Assembly (NCBI GenBank): GCA_002506755.1
Contig: DAYD01000013.1
Coordinates: 17,589-81,588 of the forward strand
Source of the DNA: Euryarchaeota archaeon UBA462
Lineage (GTDB): Archaea; Thermoplasmatota; Poseidoniia; Poseidoniales; Thalassarchaeaceae
Direction: 5' to 3'
DNA length: 64,000 nt
Made by a program: the position numbers and the translations under genes. Numbering within the stretch: the first letter of the stretch is position 1; every line of letters begins with the position of its first letter. Below the pieces are notes generated by a model. The model ran no database searches. It was not told where the DNA came from and was given only the letters and a program-made list of their open reading frames with translations. This document shows positions 35,352 through 45,771 of the stretch, piece by piece.

Positions 35352-35491
35352 GGGTGCGCGAATACTGATCCCGAAATGAATTATACGCATCGAATATCTT
35401 TTTTCTGATAACAATTTTACCTTGTGGAGACTTCTCCATTGCTGGGTTTAACTACCCCCAATGCACGAGACCTGATGGCAGGGAGTGAAAG

Positions 35492-37717
35492 ATGACTTCA
35501 GAAAGTGCAGATTCGCTGACCCTAAGAGTGGCAAAAGCCATTCCTAGTGACGTTGGCCATGGTAGAGCAAGGGTACCCTTTGACAATGACCTAAATCTAA
35601 AACCAGGAGACATTGTTGAGATTGAGGGCGAGAGTAAGACCGCAGCAATAGTATGGAGATGTAGGCCAGAAGACGCTAATCTCGGAGTAATCAGGATTGA
35701 TGGCATTATTAGGAAAAACTCAGGAGTGAGTCTAGGGGACAGGGTAAAAATCAGGAAGGTCGAAGTAGAGCCCTGCACTAAGCTGGTACTTAGCCCTGTA
35801 ATGGCTAAGCAACAAAAGGTAAGGTTCGGCCCAGGGATAGAGGGATTTGCGAGGAGGGGCCTGAACAAGAGACCCGTCGTGTCTGGAGATAGGATATTTA
35901 TCCCCGGAATGACTCTTTTCGCAGAAGCACTTCCATTCGCAATAGTCCAAACCAGCCCCAAGGGAATAGTCCAGGTTCTTCCGGATACTGAGATTATAAT
36001 CAAGGAGGATGCGGTAGATCAGGAAGAGCAAGATCTGGTCCAATCGATATCCTACGAGGATATAGGGGGAATTGGTAGCCAACTGCAAAAAGTAAGGGAG
36101 ATGATAGAACTCCCACTTAAGCATCCAATTCTATTCAGGCGACTCGGAATAGAGCCACCGAGAGGAGTGCTATTGCATGGTCCCCCGGGTACTGGTAAAA
36201 CATTGATCGCCAAGGCCGTAGCTTCCGAAACCAAAGCACACTTTACTTCTATCAATGGCCCAGAGATTATTTCAAAGTATTATGGAGAAAGCGAGAAACA
36301 GCTCAGAGAGATTTTTGACGAAGCAGCTGCCAACTCACCTGCTATTATTTTCATTGATGAGTTGGATAGTATAGCCCCGAAAAGAGAGGATGTCACAGGA
36401 GAGGTCGAAAGACGTGTAGTTGCACAACTTTTGACATTGCTGGATGGTATGGGAGGTAGAGACAATGTTGTTGTTATTGGGGCAACTAACAGACGGGATG
36501 CAATTGACCAAGCCCTAAGGAGACCTGGAAGATTTGATAGGGAACTAGAGATAGGTGTTCCCGATAAGGCAGGCAGGGGAGAGATCTTGGGCATACACAC
36601 AAGAGATATGCCAATCAATGATGATTACAACTTGGATTGGCTTCTAGACAACACACATGGATTCGTGGGAGCTGATATCTCGGCTTTAGTCCGAGAGGCT
36701 GCAATGAAAGCACTTCGTAGGTATTTGCCAGAAATAGATCTAGACGAGGAAGAAATACCTCCCGAGGTCATTGAGAAAATGGAGGTAAGGATGTCAGATT
36801 TCCAAGAGGCCGTAAAAGAGATTGAGCCTAGTGCATTGAGGGAAATATATGTAGAGGTGCCAGAAGTTACCTGGGAGCAAGTTGGTGGGTTGCAAGATGT
36901 TAAAGAGAGGCTGAAGGAAAGTATAGAATGGCCGCTTACGATGCCAGAAAAGTTCGAACACTTCGGAATAAGCCCTCCTAGGGGTATAATGCTATTCGGT
37001 GCTCCCGGCACTGGAAAGACACTCATCGCCAAAGCGATAGCAAACGAAGCAAAGGCGAATTTCATATCAATAAAGGGACCTGAGCTGATTTCCAAATGGG
37101 TCGGAGAGTCTGAAAAGGCCGTTAGAGAAGTCTTCAAGAAAGCAAAACAATCTAGCCCTTCTATTGTTTTCCTTGATGAGTTCGAAAGTATCGCCGGTAT
37201 GAGAAGAAGTCACTCTGGAGAGGGCTCCGATGTGATGAACAGGGTTGTGAACCAATTGCTGAGCAGTCTTGATGGGGTGGAAGGTATGGAAGGGGTGATT
37301 GTCGTAGCAGCCACAAATAGGCCTGAAATGATAGATCCAGCTCTAATGAGGAGTGGTAGGTTCGAAAGAGTCCTTCATATCCCCCCACCTGACAAAGATT
37401 CGCGCTCCGAGATACTAAAGATACACGCTGCAAAGATGCCGCTTGGAAAATTCAAGATTGATGAGCTTGCAGGAATGATGGAGCACTACACGGGTGCAGA
37501 CATAGAAGCGGTTTGTAGGGAGGCAGCTTTGATTTCAATGAGAGAAGGAAAGAAAACGGTCTCAAAGAAACACTTCGAAAAGGCTGCGGAGATGGTAAGG
37601 CCCACTGTGACGGAGGAGATGTTGGAGTACTATTCCAAGATGGAAGGATCTCTAACCAGTGGACTTGAATCCGTAAGGAGGACTTCTTCCGGCCTTTCGG
37701 GAATTGAATTGATTTGA
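35492..37717 (+). CDS. CDC48/VCP-type double AAA+ ATPase
   Basis: The 741-residue protein unfolds or extracts substrates, in archaea often feeding the proteasome. It has a CDC48 N-domain (first about 190 residues, including the double-psi barrel [21 protein letters not shown]) and two AAA domains: D1 with GPPGTGKT and [13 protein letters not shown]2 with GAPGTGKT and [12 protein letters not shown]. Both Walker B glutamates and arginine-finger regions are intact. The C-terminus is short (GLSGIELI). A PRC-barrel gene follows 8 bases downstream. Confidence 0.96.
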   Translation: MTSESADSLTLRVAKAIPSDVGHGRARVPFDNDLNLKPGDIVEIEGESKTAAIVWRCRPEDANLGVIRIDGIIRKNSGVSLGDRVKIRKVEVEPCTKLVLSPVMAKQQKVRFGPGIEGFARRGLNKRPVVSGDRIFIPGMTLFAEALPFAIVQTSPKGIVQVLPDTEIIIKEDAVDQEEQDLVQSISYEDIGGIGSQLQKVREMIELPLKHPILFRRLGIEPPRGVLLHGPPGTGKTLIAKAVASETKAHFTSINGPEIISKYYGESEKQLREIFDEAAANSPAIIFIDELDSIAPKREDVTGEVERRVVAQLLTLLDGMGGRDNVVVIGATNRRDAIDQALRRPGRFDRELEIGVPDKAGRGEILGIHTRDMPINDDYNLDWLLDNTHGFVGADISALVREAAMKALRRYLPEIDLDEEEIPPEVIEKMEVRMSDFQEAVKEIEPSALREIYVEVPEVTWEQVGGLQDVKERLKESIEWPLTMPEKFEHFGISPPRGIMLFGAPGTGKTLIAKAIANEAKANFISIKGPELISKWVGESEKAVREVFKKAKQSSPSIVFLDEFESIAGMRRSHSGEGSDVMNRVVNQLLSSLDGVEGMEGVIVVAATNRPEMIDPALMRSGRFERVLHIPPPDKDSRSEILKIHAAKMPLGKFKIDELAGMMEHYTGADIEAVCREAALISMREGKKTVSKKHFEKAAEMVRPTVTEEMLEYYSKMEGSLTSGLESVRRTSSGLSGIELI

Positions 37718-37725
37718 GGAATTTG

Positions 37726-37968
37726 ATGAGGACTACATTCGGAAAAGAGATCCTAACTAGAAAGGTAGTCGATGCCGCCGGAGACTTACTTGGCCATCTT
37801 GCTGACTTCACAGTAGATTTAGGAACCGGAAATATTGTGTCAATTTTGGTGGTAGCAGAATCCGGTATCGATCCAAACGAGCTTCCATGGCCAACAACAG
37901 AAGGCCTTCTTTCTATTCCCGTAGAGGAAGTCGCTAGCATTGGATCGGTGGTTGAGCTCTCCAGATAG
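37726..37968 (+). CDS. PRC-barrel domain protein
   Basis: An 80-residue product with the PRC-barrel pattern (LTRKVVDAAGDLLGHLADFTVDLGTGNIVSILVV). ATG 37726 has GAGG upstream that overlaps the CDC48 stop, so translation may be coupled. Small PRC-barrel proteins in archaea have been linked to cell division and RNA metabolism; which role applies here is unknown. Its position behind CDC48 is the strongest clue. Confidence 0.85.
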   Translation: MRTTFGKEILTRKVVDAAGDLLGHLADFTVDLGTGNIVSILVVAESGIDPNELPWPTTEGLLSIPVEEVASIGSVVELSR

Positions 37969-38054
37969 TAAGATGCAGTTTCGTTCAGGGTCACATAACG
38001 GTCATAAAATGACCTTCGGGCTCACTCTTCTGTAGGACTAGTGAGGATACCCGA

Positions 38055-39725
38055 ATGATTGATTGGAAACGAGTGTCATCTTTCGCTAATTCCCGCAAAA
38101 ATAGAAGAATAGCACTACAGATTTCTTTCTGGGGATTGCTAGCCATTTTGCTGACATCTATTGCAATGACATATGTTGTTCCAGGTCAAACCCAGCAGTC
38201 TGCATATGGTGACGAATGGAACGATCTAGGGTCTTTCAGAGGTGAGCTAAATGGAATGGGGGTGGAGACTACTGCACTCGTTTCAAGTCCGTTATTACTC
38301 AGTGATCTCGATCACCCCGAGGAAACTATATTCATAATCTCGGGGGTAGAGAGGGATACAATTTCACTTCCTCGTTTTACAGGGGGGGATGACATAGTTC
38401 AGTTCTCTGAAGGAGACGGATACACTTCATCTGAGATAGCAGCAATTAAGGAATTTGTAGAGAGAGGTGGTACTGTTATTCTCATGGACGATTTCGGATA
38501 TTCAAGCAATTTGGCTGGAGAGTTTGGACTGGAATTTACTAATCATAGGCTATACACAGACTTCAGCTACGATAACGATCTAGGCTCTGACTTCGTTTGG
38601 GTTAATTCTAGTTCAGCGTTCAATTTTACCACATCCCAAGGGGCTCAGACTGGAGTGAACCCATGCCTCAGGGATGCAGATATGGATGGGGTGGTGGACG
38701 TTCTAGATCAGGACCCCACAGATCCTGAAATAGGTACAAATTTCCTCACAGCGTCGTCAACCGGACTTTGTTCTCATCGGTTTTTAGGCAACGACCAATC
38801 CACAAATAAACCAAGGTGGGATTGGTCACAGGACTACAACATCCTAACTAATACCCCTTCTGCATTTGAAAAGACCAGCTCCTACAACCCAGCTGAGCGA
38901 AGATACGTAGTTTCCAAAACTACTCAGGATTCTTGGATAGACAACAACGATGATGGAAATTACACTGTTGGAAGCTACGCCGCCTTTGGGATTGTTGGAG
39001 ACGAGCAAGGTCCATTTCCTGTATATGTGAGATATTGCGAGGTCATATTGTGCCGAGGCTATGATTCCGGGAGAGTACACTTTATTTCAGATGGATCGGT
39101 ACTAATCAACTCCCTATACGATCCAGAATTCGAATCCAAATACCTTGGGCTAGTACCTCAGAATGATAACAGGAAATGGATTTTGGATGTAGTAGCCGAA
39201 GCACTGATACTCAACGATAATGGTACCCAACCTAGTGAAAACGCACTTGTAATTTTCGATGAAAGCAGACACCAGCAACCAACAATTTTCGGAGACACAT
39301 ACAACCTACTCTATTACTTGCTGATATACTTCACAAATGACTGGATGGCAATGCTGATTTTGTTCCTAATTTTATTTGTGTTTCTTGAGGCCGTGTTAAT
39401 CAGGAAGGAAGATCCTGAAGACTGGAGACATGTATTCAGAGTGGTCTACTACGGTTTCGGAGATGCTGAGAGATACAAATACTACCAGAGACCGGAGAAG
39501 ATAAGACAAGTTCTTCTCACAAGGGTGAGGAACATCAACGCATTGTCGAGGGAGGAGTTCGATGCTATGCCAGCAGCTGAGCTTCAAGGGATGATTCGTG
39601 ACCCTGTCTTAGTTCGTTTTATTTTCGAGGACAGAAAATACAGGCCCGACGAACTTGTTGGAATAGTTAGGAGAATAAAACAGTGGGGAGAATCTTCTGG
39701 AGGTGCTTCTACGTATGTGGACTAG
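38055..39725 (+). CDS. Membrane-anchored DUF4350-like protein
   Basis: The 556-residue protein has an N-terminal membrane helix near 25-45, an extracellular-type Rossmann-like region (IIFISGVERDTISL, then YTSSEIAAIKEFVERGGTVILMDDFGYSSNLAGEF) that matches DUF4350, and a membrane helix near 445-465 followed by a cytoplasmic tail. A thrombospondin-type-3-like calcium loop, DADMDGVVDVLDQDPTDPE, lies near 200. DUF4350 genes commonly pair with DUF58 and MoxR. The DUF58 gene overlaps its 3' end. Confidence 0.75.
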   Translation: MIDWKRVSSFANSRKNRRIALQISFWGLLAILLTSIAMTYVVPGQTQQSAYGDEWNDLGSFRGELNGMGVETTALVSSPLLLSDLDHPEETIFIISGVERDTISLPRFTGGDDIVQFSEGDGYTSSEIAAIKEFVERGGTVILMDDFGYSSNLAGEFGLEFTNHRLYTDFSYDNDLGSDFVWVNSSSAFNFTTSQGAQTGVNPCLRDADMDGVVDVLDQDPTDPEIGTNFLTASSTGLCSHRFLGNDQSTNKPRWDWSQDYNILTNTPSAFEKTSSYNPAERRYVVSKTTQDSWIDNNDDGNYTVGSYAAFGIVGDEQGPFPVYVRYCEVILCRGYDSGRVHFISDGSVLINSLYDPEFESKYLGLVPQNDNRKWILDVVAEALILNDNGTQPSENALVIFDESRHQQPTIFGDTYNLLYYLLIYFTNDWMAMLILFLILFVFLEAVLIRKEDPEDWRHVFRVVYYGFGDAERYKYYQRPEKIRQVLLTRVRNINALSREEFDAMPAAELQGMIRDPVLVRFIFEDRKYRPDELVGIVRRIKQWGESSGGASTYVD

Positions 39726-40962
39726 GAAGGCAGCAATTATGTTGGCCGGAGGAATTAGCCTCATTCTTGTTGGAATGATGATTTCAAATTTCCAGATGAT
39801 GATTATTGGTCTGACGTTCATTTCATTCATTTCTATTAGTGCATGGATCTCAGGACATTCTGAGTTGGAGATAACAAGATATGTACCGCACTCCAATGTC
39901 TACAAAGGTGATCTAATCGAGATATCTATAACAATTACAAATAATTCTTACAGGAGAACTCAGCAAATTGAGATCTTTGACAATGTCCCTCACGAAATGA
40001 AAATTAGAAGAGGAATAAACCAAATGAGATTGAACCTCGGCCCCGGACAGACTACCAAGCTCGATTACATGCTAAGATGCCCTTTGCGCGGTCATTACTC
40101 CGTAGGCCCTATTTCTGTGAGGTACAAGAATGCATTCGGACTATTTGTAAACGAATCAAAAATCGAGGATCTTTGCGACATCACAGTATTCCCCCAGGTA
40201 AGGGATGTTGAGGATGCTATGCTTAGAGCAGATGTTCCAAAAATGTACACTGGAGCCACTACTCTAAGGAGTCCGGGCCCCGGCATGGAATTCTATTCAC
40301 TTAGAGAGTATCTTTCCACCGACTCATTAAGATCAATCAACTGGAAGGCATTCGCTAGAACTGGTGATCTGATGGTAAACCAGAAGACTAGGGATGCAGT
40401 CACTGACGTATTCGTTATCTTAGACACCAGAGAGGTAAGCAGAATTGGGACCGTTTTGAAGAATCCGTTGGAGATGGGAGCTTCGGCCGCTGCTTCGATA
40501 GGTAGCCACTTCCTGAAGAGGAAGGATTCCGTGGCCATGGTAACGTACGGAAGCAGAATGGAATTCCTACCACCGGATACTGGTGATAAGCAGCAGTATA
40601 AAATTCTCAGCAGTCTAGCATCCGTATCTCCTTCAGGATCAATGCCATTGCAGGCAGTGACTAACTCACTAGCTCCTAGAATAAGTAGGGGGTCACCAGT
40701 TTTCATCATCAGCAGCCTCGAGGGAGATGGAACCACTATACCAGCAATCAGAAACCTGTCAGGAAACGGCCACGAGGTGATTGTCCTTTCACCCAGTAGT
40801 GTCGACCTAGAGAGATTAGTTAGTAGGATTCCAAGGATGGCATATGAGGTACTGAAGCTAGAAAGACAAAACAGACTCACAGCAGTTTCAGGATTTGGCG
40901 CCAAAGTAATCGATTGGATGCCTGATGTAGAACTCTCACAGGCCCTCATGCAATCTAGGTGA
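39715..40962 (+). CDS. DUF58 domain protein
   Basis: About 415 residues. Two membrane helices near 8-40, then a beta-rich region and the DUF58 core: MEFYSLREYLSTDSLRSINWKAFARTGDLMV near 190 and a von Willebrand-like stretch FVILDTREVSR with a metal-site-like Asp. ATG 39715 has GGAGGTG nine bases upstream and overlaps the upstream stop (39723-39725); GTG 39703 is unlikely. The protein is typically a partner of MoxR ATPases and is thought to act in membrane or secretion-linked assembly. Confidence 0.85.
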   Translation: MWTRKAAIMLAGGISLILVGMMISNFQMMIIGLTFISFISISAWISGHSELEITRYVPHSNVYKGDLIEISITITNNSYRRTQQIEIFDNVPHEMKIRRGINQMRLNLGPGQTTKLDYMLRCPLRGHYSVGPISVRYKNAFGLFVNESKIEDLCDITVFPQVRDVEDAMLRADVPKMYTGATTLRSPGPGMEFYSLREYLSTDSLRSINWKAFARTGDLMVNQKTRDAVTDVFVILDTREVSRIGTVLKNPLEMGASAAASIGSHFLKRKDSVAMVTYGSRMEFLPPDTGDKQQYKILSSLASVSPSGSMPLQAVTNSLAPRISRGSPVFIISSLEGDGTTIPAIRNLSGNGHEVIVLSPSSVDLERLVSRIPRMAYEVLKLERQNRLTAVSGFGAKVIDWMPDVELSQALMQSR

Positions 40963-40968
40963 TGAATT

Positions 40969-42171
40969 ATGGAAATCAAAAAGAAGGATGCTGAGACCAT
41001 GGAAACCTTGCATATACCGGCTCTAAGGAGGAAATGGCAGATTCTAGTACTACAAATTATCTCTACTGGCTCCCTACTACTACTTCTAAAACGAATGAGC
41101 GATATCTACGGTCCTTGTAGCGATCAATTCATCATGGACAATAACAACAATGAGAACGTTTGGTGTCCTTCGTATGAGCATACCAGAGGGCTAATGTGGC
41201 TTGATAACAGAGGCGGACTCCTGATACCTGACTTCCTTCTGGGAATTAACCAGACCGGATTAATGACACTCTTGGCTCCTCTTGTGATGTGTGTAATCGC
41301 GGTGGTGGCAATAGACAGATATTGGGCTGCCCCCTATGATTTCCAGACCAAGATTAAGCAAGGGGTGGCCATTTTTTTCGCAGCGTGGGCAATAATCCCT
41401 TTTATTGGCTCATGGATAATTGCCACATTTAGCAACGGTTTTCACCTCCCATGGAACAGTGAGGAATCTCTTAACCACATGGGGGAGTTATTTTCTCCCA
41501 TGGGACTAATCGCAGAGCTAATTTTTCTAGGAGTCGTTTTTGCACCGGTACTTGCAGGACTAGTGGGGATCTGGGGCCTGTCAAAAAGGGCAATAACATG
41601 GGCTCTAGGATACTACATCGTTGTCATTGCTTTCCACTCGATCCTTACTTTCGAGCCTATTCTCTCGGAGGTGGACGTGGGCCTGAATGCGCTTCCAACA
41701 CAAATTGGAGAGGGAACAATGTTCGGAGGGCTGGTTTCTGAATTAGCTTGGTCTCTTTTGGGCGTGGCATTGCTAATGCTTCTATTCTTAGAATCAGGAA
41801 CTGCTGCAATAGGACACATGGAGTATGCTGCTTCCTTGCCGGAGGAATCAAAGAGAGATTCCGAGTTCATAAAACAGTTCAACAACGTTGTTAATTCTCA
41901 TTTAATGCAAATGGGCGTCATCATAGCATTAGTGGGAATAACCACCGCTCTAGCCCTCGCATTCGACGATCTGATGATCTCAATCGTAGGAATACTTGAG
42001 GGTACACAGTGGTCCGGGCAAGTCAAAGAGTCTCTGGAACTTCAGATGACCTATGGAAAAGTTATCTCAGCAGGGCTATTCATCATAGCTATCGCAGGTA
42101 TGAGATTTCTTGTCCCATGGCAGACAGTTTCTGGTTACATAGAATCTGGAATCTCTAGGATTAGATCTTGA
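40969..42171 (+). CDS. Polytopic membrane protein of the DUF58 operon, function unknown
   Basis: The 400-residue protein has about eight hydrophobic segments and an extracytoplasmic loop with two cysteines near 50-65 (YGPCSDQF, WCPSYEH). ATG 40969 follows GGTGAT that overlaps the DUF58 stop, so it is the third coupled gene of the trio. No known family is recognised. It may be the membrane platform for the DUF4350/DUF58 pair. It abuts, without overlap, the convergent small membrane gene. Confidence 0.75.
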   Translation: MEIKKKDAETMETLHIPALRRKWQILVLQIISTGSLLLLLKRMSDIYGPCSDQFIMDNNNNENVWCPSYEHTRGLMWLDNRGGLLIPDFLLGINQTGLMTLLAPLVMCVIAVVAIDRYWAAPYDFQTKIKQGVAIFFAAWAIIPFIGSWIIATFSNGFHLPWNSEESLNHMGELFSPMGLIAELIFLGVVFAPVLAGLVGIWGLSKRAITWALGYYIVVIAFHSILTFEPILSEVDVGLNALPTQIGEGTMFGGLVSELAWSLLGVALLMLLFLESGTAAIGHMEYAASLPEESKRDSEFIKQFNNVVNSHLMQMGVIIALVGITTALALAFDDLMISIVGILEGTQWSGQVKESLELQMTYGKVISAGLFIIAIAGMRFLVPWQTVSGYIESGISRIRS

Positions 42172-42417
42172 TCATGCCTTAATTCTGACGTATATTTTAC
42201 CAAAAGACGTGGCCAATACAGGTATCAATATCAAAAACCCACAAATTGTCGCCGTCATAGATTGATCTCCCAGGAAACCCTCCATAGAGGAAGAAATCAA
42301 AGGGGCGGCAAAAACAGCAGTCACTGAAAGTGAAACAAGGGCCAATCTATCCGGCCAAGGAGAGAATTTCTTCGAGCCCACTTCTGTTCTATTGGGAAGA
42401 GTCTCGGGTCCATCCAT
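42172..42417 (-). CDS. Small two-helix membrane protein, function unknown
   Basis: An 81-residue product with a polar N-terminus and two hydrophobic segments (residues 26-46 and 55-72), ending in a basic tail. ATG 42417 diverges from the NcsA-type gene. No family recognised. Confidence 0.6.
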   Translation of the reverse strand: MDGPETLPNRTEVGSKKFSPWPDRLALVSLSVTAVFAAPLISSSMEGFLGDQSMTATICGFLILIPVLATSFGKIYVRIKA

Positions 42418-42491
42418 GGGTCTACGATTGAGGATTCCCGAATCAACTCACCGGAGGATGGGTTCAAGCATGTGTAATGTAGCGGACAAAC

Positions 42492-43493
42492 ATGGAATCG
42501 GCTATTGAGGTGCAGTCCTGCAGTAGATGCCGTTCAGACTCAATAGTGCACCAGCCATACAGTGGACAGCACCTTTGTGGGAAGCATCTCTCGTCATCCA
42601 TAAGGAAAAGAACGTCAAAAGAGCTCAGAATTCAGTTGGACCTTCCCAAGGATGCAACTAGGTTAGATGGAACTCCATTCAGGATCCTAGTAGCCATATC
42701 TGGAGGTAAGGATTCTGCAGTACTCCTGTCAATGATGTCTGATATAATCGGTCGTCGAAGGGACGTCGAGCTAATTGCAGTATGCGTCGATGAAGGAATC
42801 AACGGATACAGGGCCCCCTCAATGGAATTTGCAAGGGAGCTTGCCGAGTCTTTGGGAGTGAGATTTGAAACAATGGCGTATGAAGAGATGGGTTATGAAA
42901 GAATGGACAAAGTTGTCCAGATGATACCATCGATAGGGCAGAGGCACACAGAAGCCAATGGTCTGATGCCTTGTTCCTATTGTGGCGTGTTTCGGAGACA
43001 AAGCCTCAATACCATGGCCGAGAAGCTAGACGCTGATGTGATGGCGCTTGGCCATAACCTAGACGATATGGCCCAATCAGTATTGATGAATCTACAAAAG
43101 GGTGAGGTCGAGAGGTCCGTTAGACTAGCACCTCACACACAGTTTCCAATTGACGGAATCGTTCCACGAATTGTACCTCTCCGTTGGGTTCCTGAGCAGG
43201 AAATTCATGCCTTTGCGATACATTCTGGACTTCCAATCCATCACGGAGACTGTCCTCATGCAGGGGGGGCGATGAGACAGCAGAGCAGAGCGTTAGTGGC
43301 AAATTTGGAGTCTCAAACACCAGGAGCAAGGCACGGGCTACTTCACTCTCTAGATCAGATCAGGGATCTCCACAGGCATGCCAATCCAGACTCTAAGCAG
43401 CAAGTCAACAATTGCACAATCTGCGGAGAAATAACCAGTAGAGACATATGTCAATCATGCACGATGAGGAAATGGCTCTCAGAGGATTCTTAA
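42492..43493 (+). CDS. ncsA: tRNA 2-thiolation enzyme (NcsA/Ncs6/TtcA family)
   Basis: The 333-residue protein has an N-terminal zinc ribbon (CSRCRSD and LCGKH), a PP-loop ATP pyrophosphatase motif LVAISGGKDSAVLL near 70, the catalytic-type CSYC segment near 163, ALGHNLDDMAQSVLMN, and a C-terminal zinc ribbon (CTICG and CQSC). It adenylates and thiolates tRNA uridine 34, in archaea with the ubiquitin-like SAMP system. The spacing matches the archaeal CTU1-like form rather than TtcA for C32. Confidence 0.9.
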   Translation: MESAIEVQSCSRCRSDSIVHQPYSGQHLCGKHLSSSIRKRTSKELRIQLDLPKDATRLDGTPFRILVAISGGKDSAVLLSMMSDIIGRRRDVELIAVCVDEGINGYRAPSMEFARELAESLGVRFETMAYEEMGYERMDKVVQMIPSIGQRHTEANGLMPCSYCGVFRRQSLNTMAEKLDADVMALGHNLDDMAQSVLMNLQKGEVERSVRLAPHTQFPIDGIVPRIVPLRWVPEQEIHAFAIHSGLPIHHGDCPHAGGAMRQQSRALVANLESQTPGARHGLLHSLDQIRDLHRHANPDSKQQVNNCTICGEITSRDICQSCTMRKWLSEDS

Positions 43494-43497
43494 TCTC

Positions 43498-44199
43498 CTA
43501 AGTCTCAGAAGATCCGCCAGGAACTTCCACCATCCCTGCAAGCATTAGCCCACCTAGTGCTACGTGGGTTATCATTACTAGAGGGAAGACCGCGTTGAAT
43601 AAATCCGGGTTATTTATTATCGGGGAGCTTAGGAATAATGTTCCGATGGGCATCAAGGATGGTAGTGCGAATCCCATAGCACCTTCCTGTCTTTCGGAAA
43701 GGAATGCGACCAATCCAATGATAATCATAGCCAACCCCCAGGTGACAGGCGACATCTGCCAAATAACTGCACCTGCGTCAATTGCGCTGTTTTGGGAATC
43801 CATGTAGTCTTCCTCATCTACGTATGCGTTATCCACCCATTCCTCTGAATTGTCTTGGGGGACATCAACATTATTGATGATGGTAACATTGCTACCAAGA
43901 CCAATCACAAATGAAACTAATGAGACCATTATTAGCATGCTGCCTACTGTTAATAGCTGCTTGTTCACTCCATCAGATCCCTCCATCATCTCTGAATTTA
44001 GTAAGTGAAGACCTCCAAACATTAGAATAACTCCGAGAGTTGCTGCAACAAGAAGAGGCATCAACGTGCCTGCCTCATCGATTAGAGACTGTGTTGCGCG
44101 CTCTCCAACATAGGTCTGGGCAGGCCACATGATAAAGGCCCCTAAAAGTAAAACAGGTCCAGCTACAAGCATTATAGGCGTCAAATTTTGATTACTCAT
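43498..44199 (-). CDS. Polytopic membrane protein, function unknown
   Basis: The 233-residue product has about six hydrophobic segments (for example residues 10-26, 46-66, 80-104, 150-168, 174-194, 202-224) with an acidic loop near 112-145. No family recognised. It is downstream of pyrI on the same strand, 67 bases away, and ends next to the convergent NcsA gene. Confidence 0.7.
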   Translation of the reverse strand: MSNQNLTPIMLVAGPVLLLGAFIMWPAQTYVGERATQSLIDEAGTLMPLLVAATLGVILMFGGLHLLNSEMMEGSDGVNKQLLTVGSMLIMVSLVSFVIGLGSNVTIINNVDVPQDNSEEWVDNAYVDEEDYMDSQNSAIDAGAVIWQMSPVTWGLAMIIIGLVAFLSERQEGAMGFALPSLMPIGTLFLSSPIINNPDLFNAVFPLVMITHVALGGLMLAGMVEVPGGSSET

Positions 44200-44266
44200 A
44201 GAACTCTGGTGTTATAGAAGAAACTTAATGTTTAGCCTGATACTTAGTATAATTACACCTATTTAT

Positions 44267-44734
44267 TCAAAGTATTTTTTCGATTAGCTCTTCAATATCT
44301 TGACCCCTTCCACAATAGTAGCATCTGATTTCTAAGGGATCCCTACTAACTACCCTCATCCTTTGAGGCAATGGTTCTCTGTCGTTGATCGTGATGCAGT
44401 TTGAAAATGAGCATCTGGCTATGTTCACTAGGTCATCAGCGAGCTCGACCATCATCTTTTCAGCAACAGCATGGTTTCTGATTATGGCTATGCTGGCAGA
44501 TGGGGCGATTAGAGCTAACCTGTCAAGCTCCTTGTGACTAAGCTCACGGTCCTCTATCTTTAGTACATCCTTCCTACCTATCTTATCGCTTGGAACATTC
44601 ATGACCAAAGACACAGGGGTAGACCTGTCCGTGTCTATCCTCAACAGCCTGATTACCTGCATCGCTCTTCCTGAGGGGATGTGGTCAACCACTGTACCGT
44701 TTCTAATTGCCGTCACCCTTCTCATTTCTGACAT
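44267..44734 (-). CDS. pyrI: Aspartate carbamoyltransferase regulatory subunit
   Basis: The 155-residue chain binds nucleotides and holds a zinc site joining it to PyrB. Zinc ligands are CSFSNC and CYYC in the C-terminal domain; the N-terminal domain has the usual GTVVDHIPSGRAMQVIRLL opening. ATG overlaps the pyrB stop by one base (TAATG), so synthesis is coupled and subunits are likely made in fixed ratio. Confidence 0.95.
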   Translation of the reverse strand: MSEMRRVTAIRNGTVVDHIPSGRAMQVIRLLRIDTDRSTPVSLVMNVPSDKIGRKDVLKIEDRELSHKELDRLALIAPSASIAIIRNHAVAEKMMVELADDLVNIARCSFSNCITINDREPLPQRMRVVSRDPLEIRCYYCGRGQDIEELIEKIL

Positions 44735-45663
44735 TAGCTCACCTTCTTTGGAACTTCAACTCCTAAACTTCTACAGAGTAATGCCATTCTCGTTGGGACT
44801 CCGTTGAACGCCTGCTCGAAGTACTTGGCGTGGTCAGTCGAGTCTAGACTAGGGTCTATTTCGTCGACCCTAGGAAGGGGGTGCATCACTATCATTTCTT
44901 TCTTGGCTCCAGATAGATCTGACGCTCTCAATTTGTAAATGCCTGCGACCTTTGAATATTCATCCTCGTCAGGGAACCTTTCCTTCTGTATCCTCGTCAT
45001 GTATATTACGTCGGCATCCGGAATCTGATCTTGAAGCGAGTCTGCCTCATTGACTTCGGCACCGTGTGACCTTAAATCAGAAACTATTTCCTTTGGCATT
45101 CGAAGACTTGCGGGGGAAACCATAGTCAGGCTTGCACCAAATCTAACCAAGGCGTGAGATAGGCTATGCACAGTCCTGCCATATCGTAAGTCACCCACCA
45201 GGATCACATTCAATCCATTCAGAGATCCGTGGGAATTGTTTATTGTAAATAGGTCAAGCATTGTTTGAGTAGGATGATTGCCGGCTCCATCTCCAGCATT
45301 GAGAATTGGAATCTCAACGGAATCAGCGCTATACTGAGCTGCTCCTTGCCTTGGGTGTCTAATAGCGGCAATATCTGCATATCCATCAATCATTTGCATG
45401 GTGTCATATAGAGTCTCACCTTTAGCAACTGATGTACCCACTGAACTAAAGTTGAGGACTGATCCTCCCAACCTCTTCATTGCTGCTTCAAAAGACATCC
45501 TTGTTCTCGTGGAATTCTCAAAAAACATGTTTGCCAAGACCTTACCCTCCAGAAGTGGAAGGTGCAGTGCTCCTTTGGCCACGGGAAGCAACCTGTTTGC
45601 ATCGTCAAGTACGGATACAATCTCTTCATTACTTAGATCGTCCATAGTGACTAGGTCGCCCAT
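44734..45663 (-). CDS. pyrB: Aspartate carbamoyltransferase catalytic subunit
   Basis: PyrB condenses carbamoyl phosphate and aspartate in pyrimidine synthesis. The 309-residue product has the carbamoyl-phosphate motif FFENSTRTRMSFE near 50, the PTQT-containing segment near 130, and MHPLPRVDEID near 255. ATG 45645 is an alternative start. pyrI follows with overlap; pyrC is 8 kb away on the same strand. Confidence 0.96.
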   Translation of the reverse strand: MGDLVTMDDLSNEEIVSVLDDANRLLPVAKGALHLPLLEGKVLANMFFENSTRTRMSFEAAMKRLGGSVLNFSSVGTSVAKGETLYDTMQMIDGYADIAAIRHPRQGAAQYSADSVEIPILNAGDGAGNHPTQTMLDLFTINNSHGSLNGLNVILVGDLRYGRTVHSLSHALVRFGASLTMVSPASLRMPKEIVSDLRSHGAEVNEADSLQDQIPDADVIYMTRIQKERFPDEDEYSKVAGIYKLRASDLSGAKKEMIVMHPLPRVDEIDPSLDSTDHAKYFEQAFNGVPTRMALLCRSLGVEVPKKVS

Positions 45664-45771
45664 ACTCTCTCTCTATCGCGGAAGCAGTCCTCTCATATGC
45701 CTTGTCATTGCTCGAGAGAGATATTATGCGTACCGGCGTCTTGATGAGTGACACTCTGTCCCCGGAACTCG

